Source: Aulostomus chinensis (Eukaryota > Chordata > Actinopteri > Syngnathiformes > Aulostomidae). Taken from it: DNA of 64,000 nucleotides. The notes under the pieces are model-generated. The model had not been told where the DNA came from. It did no database searches and worked only from the letters and a program-made list of their open reading frames with translations. Made by a program: the position numbers and the translations under genes. Where the stretch lies: assembly GCA_037954235.1 (NCBI GenBank), contig JBBMOA010000003.1, forward strand, positions 13,630,723 through 13,694,722, in the 5' to 3' direction. This document shows, piece after piece, positions 12,889-26,540 of this stretch (position 1 is the first letter of the stretch; every line of letters begins with the position of its first letter).

Positions 12889-13201
12889 TTATGACTCTGA
12901 GGTCCAGCGGTGACTGACTGATGTCTACCTTGCTCTAACACCATAGTTAACACAGTCATTCTGGCTCCACAGTGGGTGGAGTCCTCAGACAACATAACTG
13001 GGCCCTGCAGCCCACTGTAATTAGTCTTATTGAAGCTGTCACTCAATGAGCCGGCCTGATCCGGTCCCACAGTGACCTGGTGCTAACATCAAGGAGAAGG
13101 TGCCAGGGGCGAGGCTGCGGAGCTGCTGGCCGCGCGACGTTAAGAGTAGCTATTTGTTACTGCTTTAATAATACTCCTGACAGAGCCTTCAGTTTTCAGG
13201 C

Positions 13202-13203
<2 letters not shown>

Positions 13204-13263
<60 letters not shown>
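13204..13263. repeat. (CT)n microsatellite
   Basis: About 30 CT units, a pure polypyrimidine tract on the + strand. Confidence 0.97.
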
Positions 13264-13265
<2 letters not shown>

Positions 13266-14243
13266 AGCCTCTCTCATCCCCTCACTCTGAGCCTGGAGAT
13301 GTGTTTTGACAAAGTGATTGTTGGTTAGCATGACGTGATGTAACACGGGACATATGTTGCCAGGGAAGAGGAAGAATATGAAATCAACATCAAAGAGGGT
13401 CCAAAAAAAAATCAGATGGAACCCAAAAGTAAAGCGAAATATGACTTTTAAAATGTGTTTATGTCTCTCAGTGAAGATGTATTTAATTGGGGGAAATGTA
13501 GAGCTCAGATATGAGGGCATGCTTCGGTGGCTTTTGCGTAACCACATGACGTAAAACACTCAGAAGCTTCAGAAATGTCTATTCTTCCACTGAAAGTCAC
13601 AAGTGGTCTCTTCTTCATCGTCACCGCGGCTCTGACATGCGCTCATTAACACAGAGAACAAAACAACGCTTGCTAATTTTCACTAAAGAAAAAGACCACG
13701 GTCACATAAACACATTTACTCAAGATTTATATTCTCTATTTCATAAATTCAGCTGAGGCTTCGCACCATGCCTTAGTGGAGCAGATGAAATGGTGTCCAA
13801 ATATCCTCGGGCTGATACGATTGCCTGGTAGTAGTTTATTTTTGTTGTAACCTCCTGATATCCACCAGCCATAACACATTTAGTACAAACACAAGCTATT
13901 TACACAGCAACTACTGTGGAGGAACATTAAAAAAAAAAAGAAGCTGAATGTTAATCAGATACACCGATTAAAATCCATGTTTATTGTACATTTTTACAGA
14001 TGCATCATCTGACGTGTCCAAACCAGCAGCTTATTGTTTTCACCTTCGCTTGACCGCCTTAGATTCCTTTCCATGAATTTAAATTGAGTAATTTGCGATA
14101 GCAATTCTTAAGTGTTGCAGTTCCGTTCCTTTCAATAAATTACTTTTTTATCATGTGAAAGCATGTAATTCCAGGACATGTTACTGGAAAAACTGTTCGA
14201 TTTTAGCAACTGCAGGCTTGTAGACAGTATACACATATGTATT

Positions 14244-14327
14244 GTGGCTTGAGTTTCTTTCATCGCTAAATTGAATAAAAAATCAGTGCAATAGAAAAAA
14301 CAAAACAAAAAAAGGCTAGAAAAAAGG
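14244..14327 (+). repeat. Dispersed repeat, partner of 15753-15826
   Basis: Both copies read gtggcYt, then agtttctt, then tcgctaaatt, an A-rich tract and aaaggcta. Order and spacing are preserved and identity is roughly 75-80 percent by eye. The family is unknown. Confidence 0.6.
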
Positions 14328-15716
14328 TAACCAAACAAAAGCACCAGGCCCAGATACAATCTTTTATTTTCACATTATTTTTTGACCCAATCTGAAGCTG
14401 CAAGATGATCACGCGCATTTTCAAACAAAGAACCATGATTTTAGTAAGACGTTGCTGCTTTGTTTCAGTTTCTAATTCTCTTGCACTGTTATTAGAATTC
14501 AGCCTAACCTAAGTTAATTCCCTATTAATAATTAATTAATATGGGACCCTTTATTAAGCTAGTGAGAGTTTCAGTAAATCTAAAAAGTAAATACTTTTAG
14601 GAATTAAAATGCAAAAAAAAAAGTATTGAGAAAATGTTTGACCTGATCCCCCTGGTGTGTTTAGTCTGAGGAGGAGGGTTTTGTTCGTTGCGGGGGTCAT
14701 GTGAGCCTCCCCTTGCTTGCACACAACTTGTTCTGAGATCAGTTCGGTGGGGATCTCGCCCCCCTGGTTGGCTGAACTGAGTGATGTGGAGAGGTATTAA
14801 AATATATTTACTGCTGGCCATCCATCTTTTTCAACTTTCATGAGGCTTCTAGTAGCCGAGCATTATTTCCTGAGTTGCTTTCTCCTCTGCAGAGGAGCTG
14901 TAAGGTTTATCAGAGCTTCAGTGTCTACTTTCTGGCATGTTCGCACCTCCTTCTATGAGAGTGAGAACGAGAAGATCCACTCTCATGTGAGATGCTGTAC
15001 TTTTAGTGTTGTAGCATGAGTGTTTTTACTCTCCTGAGCACAGAAAACTACAAAATGAGGAAATGAATGAATGCGATTCTTATGGCTCAACTGTAGGCCT
15101 AAACCCATAAATCACTATCACACTTGAATTAGACATATCTCAGGATTGCTACACAAATATGCACCAAGACAAAACAATAAACTGTTGCATCGTGCACTCA
15201 TGATTCCAGAGTGCTTGTTGGCCAAAAGCTATTGTGTTTAGTGTGAAGGAAAAATACTTTCACGCTGCTAAAGGCAGTAAAACAGCTCGGTTACAAAGGC
15301 CGGAGGTATTTGTGGGCCTAATTACATTCATTTCACTCCTGGCATTTTGTTGGTAAAACACTTAGTTAGGAATTTTTATTCCCTTTGTACACTATTGTGA
15401 TGAATGTGAACCCATAATTGTTCTCACCCATAGGCACTAACTGAGCTTTTTAATTTTCCATTGCTGGCTCAGTAGCTGTGCCAAGTTTTCTTCAGGTAAC
15501 ATTCAAACTCTGACTCACAGGGCGCAGGCTATGAGAGTCAGCTTTGAATGGAGCGAAGCATATACTGTATTCATAAATGCTTCATGGGATTTGTCACACA
15601 AACTAAATCAGCCCAGTGAGGCCTTCTTTTTTTTTTTAAGTTTTCCTTTTTTATCAGGGAACAAAATAACATGCACCACTTTTTTTTTAATGAACCATCG
15701 TCTCTGCATCCCTGTG

Positions 15717-15866
15717 CTTTTGTTGACTCAAGGCGATCACGCAGACTCTATCGTGGCCTCAGTTTCTTCCTTCGCTAAATTAAATTAAAAATCTGTGAAA
15801 AAGAAAAAAAAAGGCTAAAAAAAAAGTGATTTTGTTGACGCAAAGCAGTCACTCAGATGTTATTAA
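15717..15866 (+). repeat. Dispersed repeat with internal 113-bp tandem duplication
   Basis: The segment starting ttttgttgac at about 15718 recurs at about 15831 with about 70-75 percent identity over some 35 bp. The region between them (15753-15826) matches 14244-14327. A third ttttgttgacacaaagtggt copy lies near 33052. Confidence 0.5.
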
Positions 15867-17812
15867 AGGCTTAACTCAAATACAGGAAGAGGCGGCCGCA
15901 CTTTAATGATGAAACGTCGCTCTCAGAAAGATTGCTTTACCTCTGTCACGAAGGCTAATATCCTTTGTGGATTGTAAGAGACAGGAAAATCAGGAGGCCG
16001 AGACAAACGTTTGGAGCAGGGAAAGTGGCTTTTTGGCATGAACGGAACAAAATGAACTTGTTTCTGTGTGCCGCGTCAATCTGAGGATGATTACTCTGGT
16101 GTAGCATGATGCAGACGTTATCTTCGCCATCATCATTACCCCTACAGCATTTCATGTTGCTCTCGTGGCAGTAATTACGAACAAATGCGTCGTTTTCTCT
16201 ACAAGGGCAAAACATTTTTATCTTTTAGGATCAAATGATTAGTGCGGAGTGAAGTATTAAAACAAAACAAAACAAAATTCTCAGAATAAATCCGGAACAA
16301 TATTTCACTTTTGCGAGTTCTCTAAAAATAAAGCAGTTAAGTGTTAAATTGACCTCATGCTGAATTCTCAAACTGGATTCTGTCTTGGTATTCGTGCCAG
16401 ATATGATGGGAAATCACACATACTGTAGTTTTTACAAGGCACGCTTCAAATGCTGGGCAGCATTTTCTCCAAGTTACTGCGGCCCGTGCCAGAAGCTGCG
16501 TGCTGCGAGGAGCCATTGTCAGCAGGAAAGGCTGCATTCTCACAGCGAACACTGGGGAGAGCCAGCCTGCTCACCCTGCCTGCCTGCCCTCCCTTCCTCC
16601 CTTCTAGGTACAACAGCAATCACTCCACACTTCATTGTGGTTTCATCTGCTTGTTGTGACAAGAGCATTAACTTACAAAATCACACATTGAACATGTCAG
16701 ATCAATTGAAAACAAATACTGCAGCATCATGAGAAATTAATGTGCCGGTAACAGGCAGAAGATGATGTTGACAGATGTGCTCGTTGATTGTGAAATCTTT
16801 TCTGTGTGAACGTAAATCACATCATGTGGCTTAACAGACGCACAAGGCTGCTGCAAGTTGTTGAAGGGTCTGCACAGTCTGGTTCTCTCAAACCTCTTCA
16901 AACATTCAAAAAAAGGAGAGTCCAGCTTTCTGCCACATCCGGAACCTTTGTGATTGTTCTCTTTGGGTGGTCTTGCCATCTTATGCTCGTATTCAGGTTT
17001 ACAAACAGGAGAGATGCAAAAACAATGGTGTGATATGTAGATAAACACATGCTTCATACGAGTAGATGTTCCCAAAACACACTTCAAGTCTGCAGGGGTT
17101 GTTGAGGTCGGTCGCAGGCTCGTTAACCGGATTCACACCGGAGATCATGGTTGGTTCATAACTTACAGCAGAGTGTCAGGAGCCAGGATGAGACAGCAAC
17201 AAAAAAAATTTACAGGAAGTTTTTGTTTCTTTTGCATGTCGAGAATAGAGTCCAGAGTAAACATGAACTTTGAGGATTAAAGTCAGAGTGGAGTTATGTA
17301 AGTATAACTGCATCTACTGAATCATCTGTGTTGAGGAACCGGTGAAATTGTATTTAAAAAACTGCGTTCAATAAAAAGTGCATAACACTGTGACTTTGAA
17401 GAGATTGTATCAAAATGTCACCTGTTTGGAAGAATTTACACAAATTTGGAAAAGGTAAACGAATTTATTCTTAAAATGGAATTTCTACTGAGTTCTCGAC
17501 AATTGTGAGCTTCACAGCTTCTTAAATACAATACCAAAATCTTTCATTTATTTCCTCATGACACTGAAATTCTTTCGTGCCATTGTCAGAAATGAGTTTA
17601 TAGTTAAAAACAAGCTGTGATGAAGACAGAAGTGCTCAGTGACATGTGAAGCCTGCAGAACTGCAACAACAACAATGGTTTAGTTTCTAAGAAATCACAA
17701 TGGCAAAGTGTGAGAAACAGGGTGGTGCAAATAAAACACTGATGACAATATAATGGCTCATTAGCTTATGATGTGGGTAGACTTGCATTGTGAATGCTGA
17801 CATGTGAGTGTC

Positions 17813-17814
<2 letters not shown>

Positions 17815-17867
<53 letters not shown>
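17815..17867. repeat. (GT)n microsatellite
   Basis: About 26 GT units after a short GC-containing lead. Confidence 0.96.
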
Positions 17868-18010
17868 AAGGGAGTGAGTGAGGCTAAGAAATGCCTGTAG
17901 TAGGAGTGTGTTCCCAGGCTAACCTGACTAGGTGAGACTCTCTGGCACCAGCCTCTCAATGCAGCCCTGAGGGGAGCTGTACAGTGCTGCAGCCGACAAA
18001 CTGAGGTATG

Positions 18011-18065
18011 CACACACACACACACACGTGCGCGCACGCACACACACACGTGCGCACACACACAC
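18011..18065. repeat. (CA)n tract with CG steps
   Basis: CA units broken by CGTGCGCGCACG and a second CGTGCG block. The tract is alternating purine-pyrimidine throughout. Confidence 0.94.
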
Positions 18066-18329
18066 GCTCAAAAATGCAGAGCTTCAGCTTGCGCTTCCTT
18101 TTGTGTCTTATCACTCTTTTCCTACGTCTCCTTCCAACAGCCTCCTTGCTAATTCCACTATGATGTAAAATGGTGGATATATGTTTTGCGCGCTGAACAT
18201 GTAAATGATTCAAACTTGTGAGCGATCCGACTTTATACTCTATTTCTGTTCACGTCAGCGGAGTGCTATACCCTACTGCTCAGAGTGGTGGTGATGGGTG
18301 AATTTCAGGGTCAGGGCTCTTCATGTGTT

Positions 18330-19090
18330 TGACATTATTAGCAGAGCTACCATGTAATCCAGACTCAATCCTCAGGCCAATGAGACTTTATTGGGGGTAA
18401 AGGGTGATGGTTATGGAAGCTATTAGACAATAATGGAATAAACTCCCCCCTTGAACTTATTCAATCCCTGGAGGATTGTTCTTTTTCACTTATCGCTGCA
18501 GCATTTAGGTAGAATTGATGACATACCCTAAAAGGAGCTCTTATTTAAAGCTAATATGTGAGTCTAATAATCCCTGTTTTGAGTTATGATTTCAAGGACA
18601 CAGTGTGCTTTCCCAGGGTCAGAGCAGAAATGAGCTAATGAGATATGATCAGCAATTAAACTGTGAGGATGTTGGACATTAACTTTTTAATTTTGTCTTT
18701 TGGGTAAAACAGATTCTTTTGTTCATGTTTGCTTCCTCATTTAATTTCTGGAAGAATGTGACTTACCGCAAAAAGAACCCGGTGGAATTAGAAGTGATAT
18801 GTTTCTCAGTCAACCATCACTGTTTTAAATTCCCTTGAAAAGAAGAAAATCCAACACATTCCTGCTGAGTGTAAAGTCAAATCAGAAGAGCCTACAAGAG
18901 CCTCTCGCTCTTTGTATACCAGCGCTATTATCCATCATTAATGTCTGCTTGCCACTAAGTTGTTGCACTGATCATCGTCTCTGAAGAGGCCATAATTACA
19001 GAGGAGGTTGCCAGAGAAGGTTATGAAACGTCTCAGACAGTATGGTCTGACGAAGACAAATTTGCTGCAGGTTGCCTCCACTCACTGGAG
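18330..19090. promoter_or_regulatory. Candidate conserved non-coding blocks
   Basis: Two repeat-free segments (about 18330-18690 and 18890-19090) contain many TAAT cores, such as tctaataatcc, gagctaatgag, gcaattaaact and ccataattacag. They show no coding character. The proposal is based on composition and motif density only. Confidence 0.25.
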
Positions 19091-19636
19091 CCCACCACTT
19101 CAATTTTTCAAGTAGAGACCAACTCTGAAATATTTCTTTTAACAAAATACTGCTTCCCTGTTCTTTAAATAAGCATGTATGAGTGTTGCGCTAAGACAGT
19201 TTGAACAATCCTGCATACAGGATCAAATTCAGCACATTTTTACATTATAAAAATGTTAGTTTAAAAAGTTTCACGTCCCTCTTAAGAAAAATCTTCTAAT
19301 AGGGAGCGATATGTTCTTTTTCCACCACTTATTCACCCGCTGAGTGTAGGAGTCCTCAGTCTAACCTGTGTGGGTCCATGGGAGCCTGCGGTGGGGCGCT
19401 GGGCTCTGTGAGAACGTGGTGTGGAGGCTAAGCTCCCTGTTCCACTGGAACGTGTTTTCCTTTCTCCATGTTTGGACACACAGCAGACAAGTGGAGGTTA
19501 GGACAACACTCCATGAGGAGCCAAAAGACTTATCCGACAAGTAATTAGGAGCGGGGTCAAGTTGAGAGAACTAAGCCCTGTAATTCCCCCTGCAATGCTG
19601 TGGGTGAGGTTGGGCCCGACTGGAAATCCTCCCCTC

Positions 19637-19638
<2 letters not shown>

Positions 19639-19716
<78 letters not shown>
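19639..19716. repeat. (GA)n microsatellite
   Basis: About 39 uninterrupted GA units. The Arg-Glu and Leu-Ser ORFs over it are artefacts. Confidence 0.97.
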
Positions 19717-19719
<3 letters not shown>

Positions 19720-20340
19720 GTGCAGAAAGCAGTGAGGGGCACAGAGAAAAGTAAAAGAGCGATGAGGATGGAGAGGATTGCAGACATTTAAACATGATTT
19801 TTTTTAAAGTGACAAAGAGGAACAGTGTGGAACGTACCACTGCAGACACTACGAGTCTCTCCAGCCTGATAGCAAATATCTTTTTACATTTTTCTTTCTG
19901 AGTGTCGTCCTTTAAAATCAGAATTGGAACACTGTCTTTTTTGCGCATAAATCTTCATTTTATATTATGAAGACTAAAATGGTTTAACATCTCTTACCCA
20001 AGTGTAGCAAAGGGAGAGCGTCTTACCCCAACCTGGTGTTGAACCTGTACAGGTTTGAACGAGAAGAAAAAGACAGTAGAAGACAATCGACAATGTTGTT
20101 TCGAAACAAATATTAGTAAAAGGCACACGGGGAACTTGTCAAACCAAAAAATAAACTGAGAGTAATTGTCTAACACATGGAAATCAAAGTATAATCCTTG
20201 AAAATACTTTTTCACAAAAAGTGTAGGCTGCAAAATAAATGCAGATTCATCTTTCAGCTACATGATACACTTTTTTTCCCATAACAAAAACAAAATATAT
20301 GCAATATTAAAGCTGCAAGAACATTTACACATCTGCACAC

Positions 20341-20379
20341 AATGTTGAGCTCCTTAACAACTCTGAGGAGCTCAACATT
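20341..20379. repeat. Perfect inverted repeat, 14-bp stem and 11-nt loop
   Basis: The left arm aatgttgagctcct (20341-20354) is exactly complementary to aggagctcaacatt (20366-20379). No T-run follows, and nothing links it to a known RNA class. Confidence 0.85.
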
Positions 20380-21935
20380 AGAAAGGAATAAAAAAAAGTT
20401 TTACTGTTTTCTGACAGCTTTCTGAATTATGAACAAGATATACAATTGATAATAAAATGGCATCAGAAATCTACCCAGCAGTTTAATAAGCAGGGCCTTA
20501 GACATCTACCGCAGTTGCAGTATTAAAATGTTTCTTCCATGTTAATGCATCAATTACAATTATTGTAAATTCTATGAGATATCTAACAACATAACCATGA
20601 TCTTGAACGCTTCTTGATTTTCAGGTGATAACCTGGACGCCGCTGTCATTTTACTGATTGTAGTCCTGCTTGGGGGTAAATGTGCCATTGTGATTGATTA
20701 GTGATGAAATATTACCGTTACATTTATGGGGGGAAGTCTTATTTTGCAGCTGGCAGTACAAAATGAGGGATTGGTGTTATGACTCCTGGCGAGAGAACAC
20801 CCACGGTGCTTTGGTTTAGCCACAGAAGGCCAGTACTCTCGACCTCCACCTCCGCTTTCATGTTGCCAAATCCTAAAGCAAACCACAGAACCCACAATAT
20901 GTTCATAAATCAGATGCTCAGGACAAATGATAATATAATAATTCTGCTATAAAGCCACATCCAGAATAAAATATGGCAGAAAAAGACATCCCTAAAGATA
21001 TTTTTAGCAACGTGAGTCACAGCAGTGTTTTAGTATTTCCTCTTTCTGCCTGGAGACGACACATTCCCTTACTTTGTTGAATATTACGTTCAAATATCAT
21101 TTCCCAGAAATGCTTTCATCTTCAAAGTCAACTGCGCTTCTGGCTCTGTTGCTTTTATCCAGTTTGAAATGAAGTCACAAAAAACCAAATGAAGCTTCAT
21201 ATCAACGGCTGGAATGATAATGCGGGTGGTTGTTTATGTGTGACATGAACCTTGAGGGATAATAACAACATGAAAGTTGCAGGGTGTATTATATATTAGT
21301 ACTTTACAATTACAATTTGTAGAGAAAAAGAGCAGAGCTCAAACTTTATTTTGAGGGATGTATTTTTATCTTTAGATCACCATTTATGACGTCCCTTTAC
21401 TTTTTTTCCTCACTTGCGTAAAATTAACACCCTGCATTAAGCGTCACTCTGTTGCCTCATTAAAGAAGGAAAAATGATTAGTAGGAGCCTTTATACATTT
21501 CACAAAAATATATGTATGTATACATACATTTTTCAATGTTCTATGTTTCTTTTAATAGTATTATTTCTTTTTAAAAAAATGAAAAATCCTTTTTTGATCA
21601 TCTTTTTTTATTGATTTCTAATTCATTACATCAAGTAGGCTTTCTTTCCCCCCTGATTTAAAGAAAGTACTGATCCGCCATCTTAGCGATGAGTTCCACA
21701 GGACTCAGAAGCTCTGGAGGGAAATCAGGCCTTCATTAGGAAAATGGGAACTAGACCACTGTTTCATAAAGAGCCATTAGGGTTTATTGATGAGACTAAT
21801 GTGAGTGTTTAAAGTAAATTAGAAGGGGAGAGGGCGTGCTGTAGGGGAGCTGGTGATGAAAGGCTCACGTTAATGTTTTGTACATGGTAGAGGGGTTACT
21901 GGTTTCTATTTGAACTAACCGCTTCCCCTCTGCTC

Positions 21936-21936
<1 letters not shown>

Positions 21937-22008
<72 letters not shown>

Positions 22009-22173
22009 GCCTGCATACACTACTGACACTCTCACTCACACACACACACACACATACACACATATACCTGCCTGCATACACTACTGACACTCTCACTCTC
22101 ACTCTCACACACACACGCGCACACACACGCACACACGCACACACACACACACACACTCTCTCTCTCTCTCTCT
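21937..22173. repeat. CA microsatellite with a duplicated 61-bp unit, then (TC)n
   Basis: The segment beginning cctgcctgcatacactactg occurs at 22006 and again at 22067. The motif tgacactctcactc follows in both copies, and they are joined by CA tracts. The array ends in a (TC)n run at about 22155-22173. Confidence 0.93.
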
Positions 22174-23811
22174 GCTCCTCCCTCTGAGAGCCTACACATG
22201 TAAGTCATATACTAACCAGAGTAGGCCTGGCGCCCGGGGAGAGCAGCCTGGAATTGCCCCTAAGAAACCAAATCCACTTTATCAAACTCCCAGATGTCAG
22301 CACCAATCGTCCTTCACTGGACGCTGCTTTCACCAGGCAGCAGCACCAAGACGCCGAGCCTGCTGGAGGTAACAGAAACAACAAGCTACCACGTTTGAAA
22401 TACTATATTTCTAACACGAAACACTTTTCATTGCACAGTAATTTGATTTTGTTTGCAAATTTATTCAATCAGGTTGAATAATGAGCATACATGTGCACTT
22501 GTCGCTTTTCTGGAGTTTTCGGTGTTAATTAATTCAATTTGACATCCCATATTCTGCTTGTGCGTTCCTTTTTCTGATGTAGCAAACTTGACGTCCCTGC
22601 ATAAACACATTACAACACATATAATTGTAACATATTGTATAATTAAAAATGTCTTCCTGCAAATTATTTTTTTCACCTATATTCAAATATTATCCCAGCA
22701 CAGTCAGTCTTCATTTTTCTTGCAACCCCATTTAACATTAATGATAAATTAAAAACAAAATCAAACCAAAACAAATCAAAACAAAACAAAACAAAATCAC
22801 TTTTAGGACTGAAAACTCAAACCTACTTTCACATATAACTCCTTCACATTAGTCACTACAGTAATTCTGGACCGGTCCCACGCACCGTTGGGATTTCACT
22901 GTTTCAAATAAGGCATGCACAGAAATGAACTTTCTAAAATGGTAAATTATTCTTCATTATAACAGGGTCACGGTCACCAGAGATGCCAAACTAAGCAAAC
23001 ACATTTCAAAGTCCAACAGCTCCCTTGACGGCTGGAGTGCCCACTCAGATTGAGCAGGAAGTGAGTGGTAATTTGCCGTGAGTTCTGTCCAGTCTCAGAA
23101 CTCCCAGACATTGTGTCGTCCAATTACAGCGCAGTCGCTTGGCTTCAGAGACACAGAGCTGCTGGGTCACAAAGTTGAAATGGATTCCTACCGTCCCCAG
23201 ACATTTGTGGATTGAGTTCCTGGTCATCTGAATGCTGAAATCACTCTTTCCCTTTGTCATTTTTTTAGTCATGAGTATGCGAGCGACCTCATGATGGCCA
23301 GAGAGTACAGTAAATATCGTTTAAAAACCCAATACGGTATTCTGAGGGCTTTGAGGAATGGAAATGGAACAATATGGTTTGAGTCAGGGCAGTCGTATTT
23401 TGTCATGATTGTGTAACTAATTACATTTCAGGCTTTTCTATTCTGAAAATGGATGTTGTCCTCAGTGGAAGAGAGACATTTTAATGCATTTTCATGCCAT
23501 AATTAATTAGTTCCACGTAATAGCTTGGAAGAGGCCCCTGATTGTACCGACAAAACCCCCTATCATTTCTCCATCAGGTGCTTACACAATCCTTATTGAC
23601 TGGTCTCCAAATAAATCCAATAGTTTCCTGTAATGTTGGGAGTGAAAATCCACATGAAAGTTTTGTTAAATCGTTGAAATTGTAATCGAAAAGACAAATT
23701 ATTACATTCATTGATTTTTATCTCTGCTATATTTTGAAATCTTACCAGAATTTAAATGATATTTTATGTGAGCCGATTAGGGTGATTTGTTCTGAGAGTT
23801 TTCCAACTGCT

Positions 23812-23812
<1 letters not shown>

Positions 23813-23891
<79 letters not shown>
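23813..23891. repeat. (CA)n microsatellite
   Basis: About 39 uninterrupted CA units. Confidence 0.97.
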
Positions 23892-23893
<2 letters not shown>

Positions 23894-25101
23894 AAAGTTG
23901 TACAATTTTCCCATCATATACAGGAAGTGGTTTCTCAACCATCACCATTCCCATGTTGCCATGGGTAACATGGTCTCTCCTTACCACCTCGTCGCCATCT
24001 TCATCTTTATCCCTTTTCCACCCTTGTTTGTTTGTTTCCCTGATGTTTTTATTTAAATCATCAAAAGACCACCCCCCACCCGCTCCCACCCACCCTCCCT
24101 CGCGACATCCCCCCTCAGCCCAGAGCAGTCAGGATGATTTGTAAACTTCAAACGACTGAGAGCCCCAGCCTGGTCTCCTCTGCTCATTTAGGTAATTCAA
24201 TAAGCCAGAGGGGACAAGAACAGCGACGCACTGCTTCCCCCTCCTGCCCTCTGTGCCCTCAGTCTTCCGACTGAAACCTCTGTGGACTATCTGCAACAAA
24301 TGTTAGTCTGTAGTGGAAGCTGCAGAGGCTGCTGAGGAGGGGGCTTGTATTCAGAAATGTTCTCTTTTTGACATGTTCAAAACCAACTATATTACTAAGA
24401 TTATTTATAGATTATGGATTTATTTATTTGTCATTTCTCCTCATTTGTTCATGTCTAAAGACATGACCAAAATGTGTCTTTTAAAAATTGCATTTCATTC
24501 CCTTCACTCAATGAGAATAAACTTTATTTAATCTTTCAAACCTGCTTTGAAATTTTTACTTTCTGTTATTTTTTTTATAGAAAATAGAAACAACACTGAG
24601 GTGCGTCTGCTTATTTTCTTTGACAAAATTTTCACAACGCAGGTTGTGAGGAGAGTTGTGTTTGTGCATATTAACCTGGAATGGGCGGCTTACTTACTGT
24701 CCGCGGTGGAGGAAACCACAGAGTTGAATCTGTGTGACAGGGAGAGCTGTTACAATGAGCTGGGGGTGTGATATGTTGACTGGGATGTGTGCAGCTCATC
24801 TCTCCAACCTATTTCTGCTGACACAAATGTGAGTTACAGAGAGCTGCAGTTGCACATGTCATTATGGACAGCAACTTTCTTTTTGCATTTGAAAAGTGGT
24901 ATATATGGGCCTAACTAAAGCAGCTCACCGCCTGCCATTATTGATTTGAATGCAACACGGGTAATCTAGGGATTTTAAATATGTCACACCCTAGCTGGCT
25001 CCACAGTAAGAGATAATCAAGGCTAATATGACTACAGTCCTGTTGTATGAAAGCAGAAACCAATGAAATAGCCAACAAAAGCTAGCTGCATGGGATGTAC
25101 T

Positions 25102-25270
25102 ATGTGTGTGTGTATGTGTGGGTATCTCTCTCTCTAGCTCTCTCTCTCTATATATATATCAATATATATCAATATATATGTACATCAATATATATCAATA
25201 TATATGTATATATATCAAGATATATGTATATCAATATATATATGTGTGTGTGTATATATATATATGTATA
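25102..25270. repeat. Compound TG/TC/TATATCAA repeat
   Basis: TG and TC units pass into a TATATCAATA-type repeat with a period of about 10 bp, and end in TG and TA units. Confidence 0.93.
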
Positions 25271-26189
25271 GCTTTGGTATTAATGTGTGTCTGACAAAAG
25301 CCAGTGGTCCAATTGAGTTGCCTTGGGGGACTCCTCCCAGCCGCCACACCTTTAACCTTTCATAAGTGCTTTATCATTGAGGTCACTACATGTGACAAGT
25401 CAGCGAGCCCCCACTTTATCAGTGCTACGTCCAGGCTGGGCATGATGTTGCTGATAGAGTGGAGGAGGCAGTTAATGATATCCGCCTCTCTCCCGGCTTG
25501 TCGAGACAGAGGTGGCGGCAGGTCTAAGTCGGCATCACCACAATGGCCCAGACCTAAATGCTGGAAGAGTATAAATCTCTGTTTTTATCAAAACCACACA
25601 GAGACACTGGTGGCCACTCCCCATGTCGGCTGCCTTTACCAAACGAAGCTGCATCTGATAAACTCCCCCTCCCCACCCCTCTGCTCCACATCACATACAC
25701 AGCTAATCCTGCCACACAAAAACCTGGCGGAGAGCTTTCACTGGCACCACAATACACAGAAAATGATTTGACCTTGCATGACTTGTTGTAACTCATGTTG
25801 AAACATAAATCACTGCAATCTCCAGTCTGAAATGTAAATATCAATTATGCTATTTTTTTATTATTAATGAAGCACTTGAATCTGCTGGGGTTACTGAGGA
25901 CAAATCGCAACTTCAAGAAAAAGTCTGAGTGAACAGTTAAATTTTGACCCTCACAAGTAATGGAAAGGAGAAGCAGAGCCTGCTGTTCCCTGGGCCGGCT
26001 GTGGCTCCCTCTCCCCGCCTGAGCCCACCCCCAAAGGAGGCAGTAAATGGTCCATTTTATCTCTTTTCTGTCAACCATGACTGCAAGAGCACCAGATAGT
26101 AATCTTGGGGGGAAAAAAGAGTAAAAACAATTTAATTGCCCAGCTATTTTTTTCTACAGTTGTGCAAAACCTTTCAAAGCAAAGTATGA

Positions 26190-26480
26190 TTGGGATGAAA
26201 TTGCAGACCCTCTTCCGGAGGAAGGAAAAGCTGACTAATCATCTCGTCATTAATGCTGAAGCTCATCAGGCCTCTGCTGCCTGTTGCCACTGCCCACACG
26301 GCCACGCTGACTGCCGTTTTCAAAGTGAGTTTGGCGCATGATTTGCTCTGAAGGGAAAACAGCTCACAGAGATGAAATGTATTTGGATTCTGCTGTTCAA
26401 ATATTTGGAGCGCCCTGACACGGCTGCCGCCATCCAGAGTTGGCAAGGCAGAGACCGCCTGTAATTGATTTAATTATCAG
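26190..26480. promoter_or_regulatory. Candidate conserved non-coding element
   Basis: A repeat-free block with clustered TAAT cores (gactaatcatc, cattaatgctg, gtaattgatttaattatc, gtaattactc) and no credible coding frame. It is one of the most enhancer-like blocks in the window by eye. Confidence 0.35.
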
Positions 26481-26540
26481 TAATTACTCAAGTGTTTGTG
26501 TGTACACTCTGTCGTCTGTAGGTTGGGTAGGAGACGAGAT

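Larger units (their letters stand above)
13264..19638. other. Gene-free interval
   Basis: No gene can be supported. The interval holds one arm of a dispersed repeat at 14244-14327, its relative at 15717-15866, CA/GT tracts at 17815-17867 and 18011-18065, and repeat-free TAAT-rich blocks at about 18330-18690 and 18890-19090. Confidence 0.65.

Noticed and set aside
22006..22100. Spaced direct repeats resembling a CRISPR array
   Set aside because: There are only two copies embedded in a CA microsatellite of a vertebrate genome.
25304..25771. 155-residue + strand ORF
   Set aside because: It has no recognisable domain or compositional support. The sequence looks more like non-coding complex DNA.
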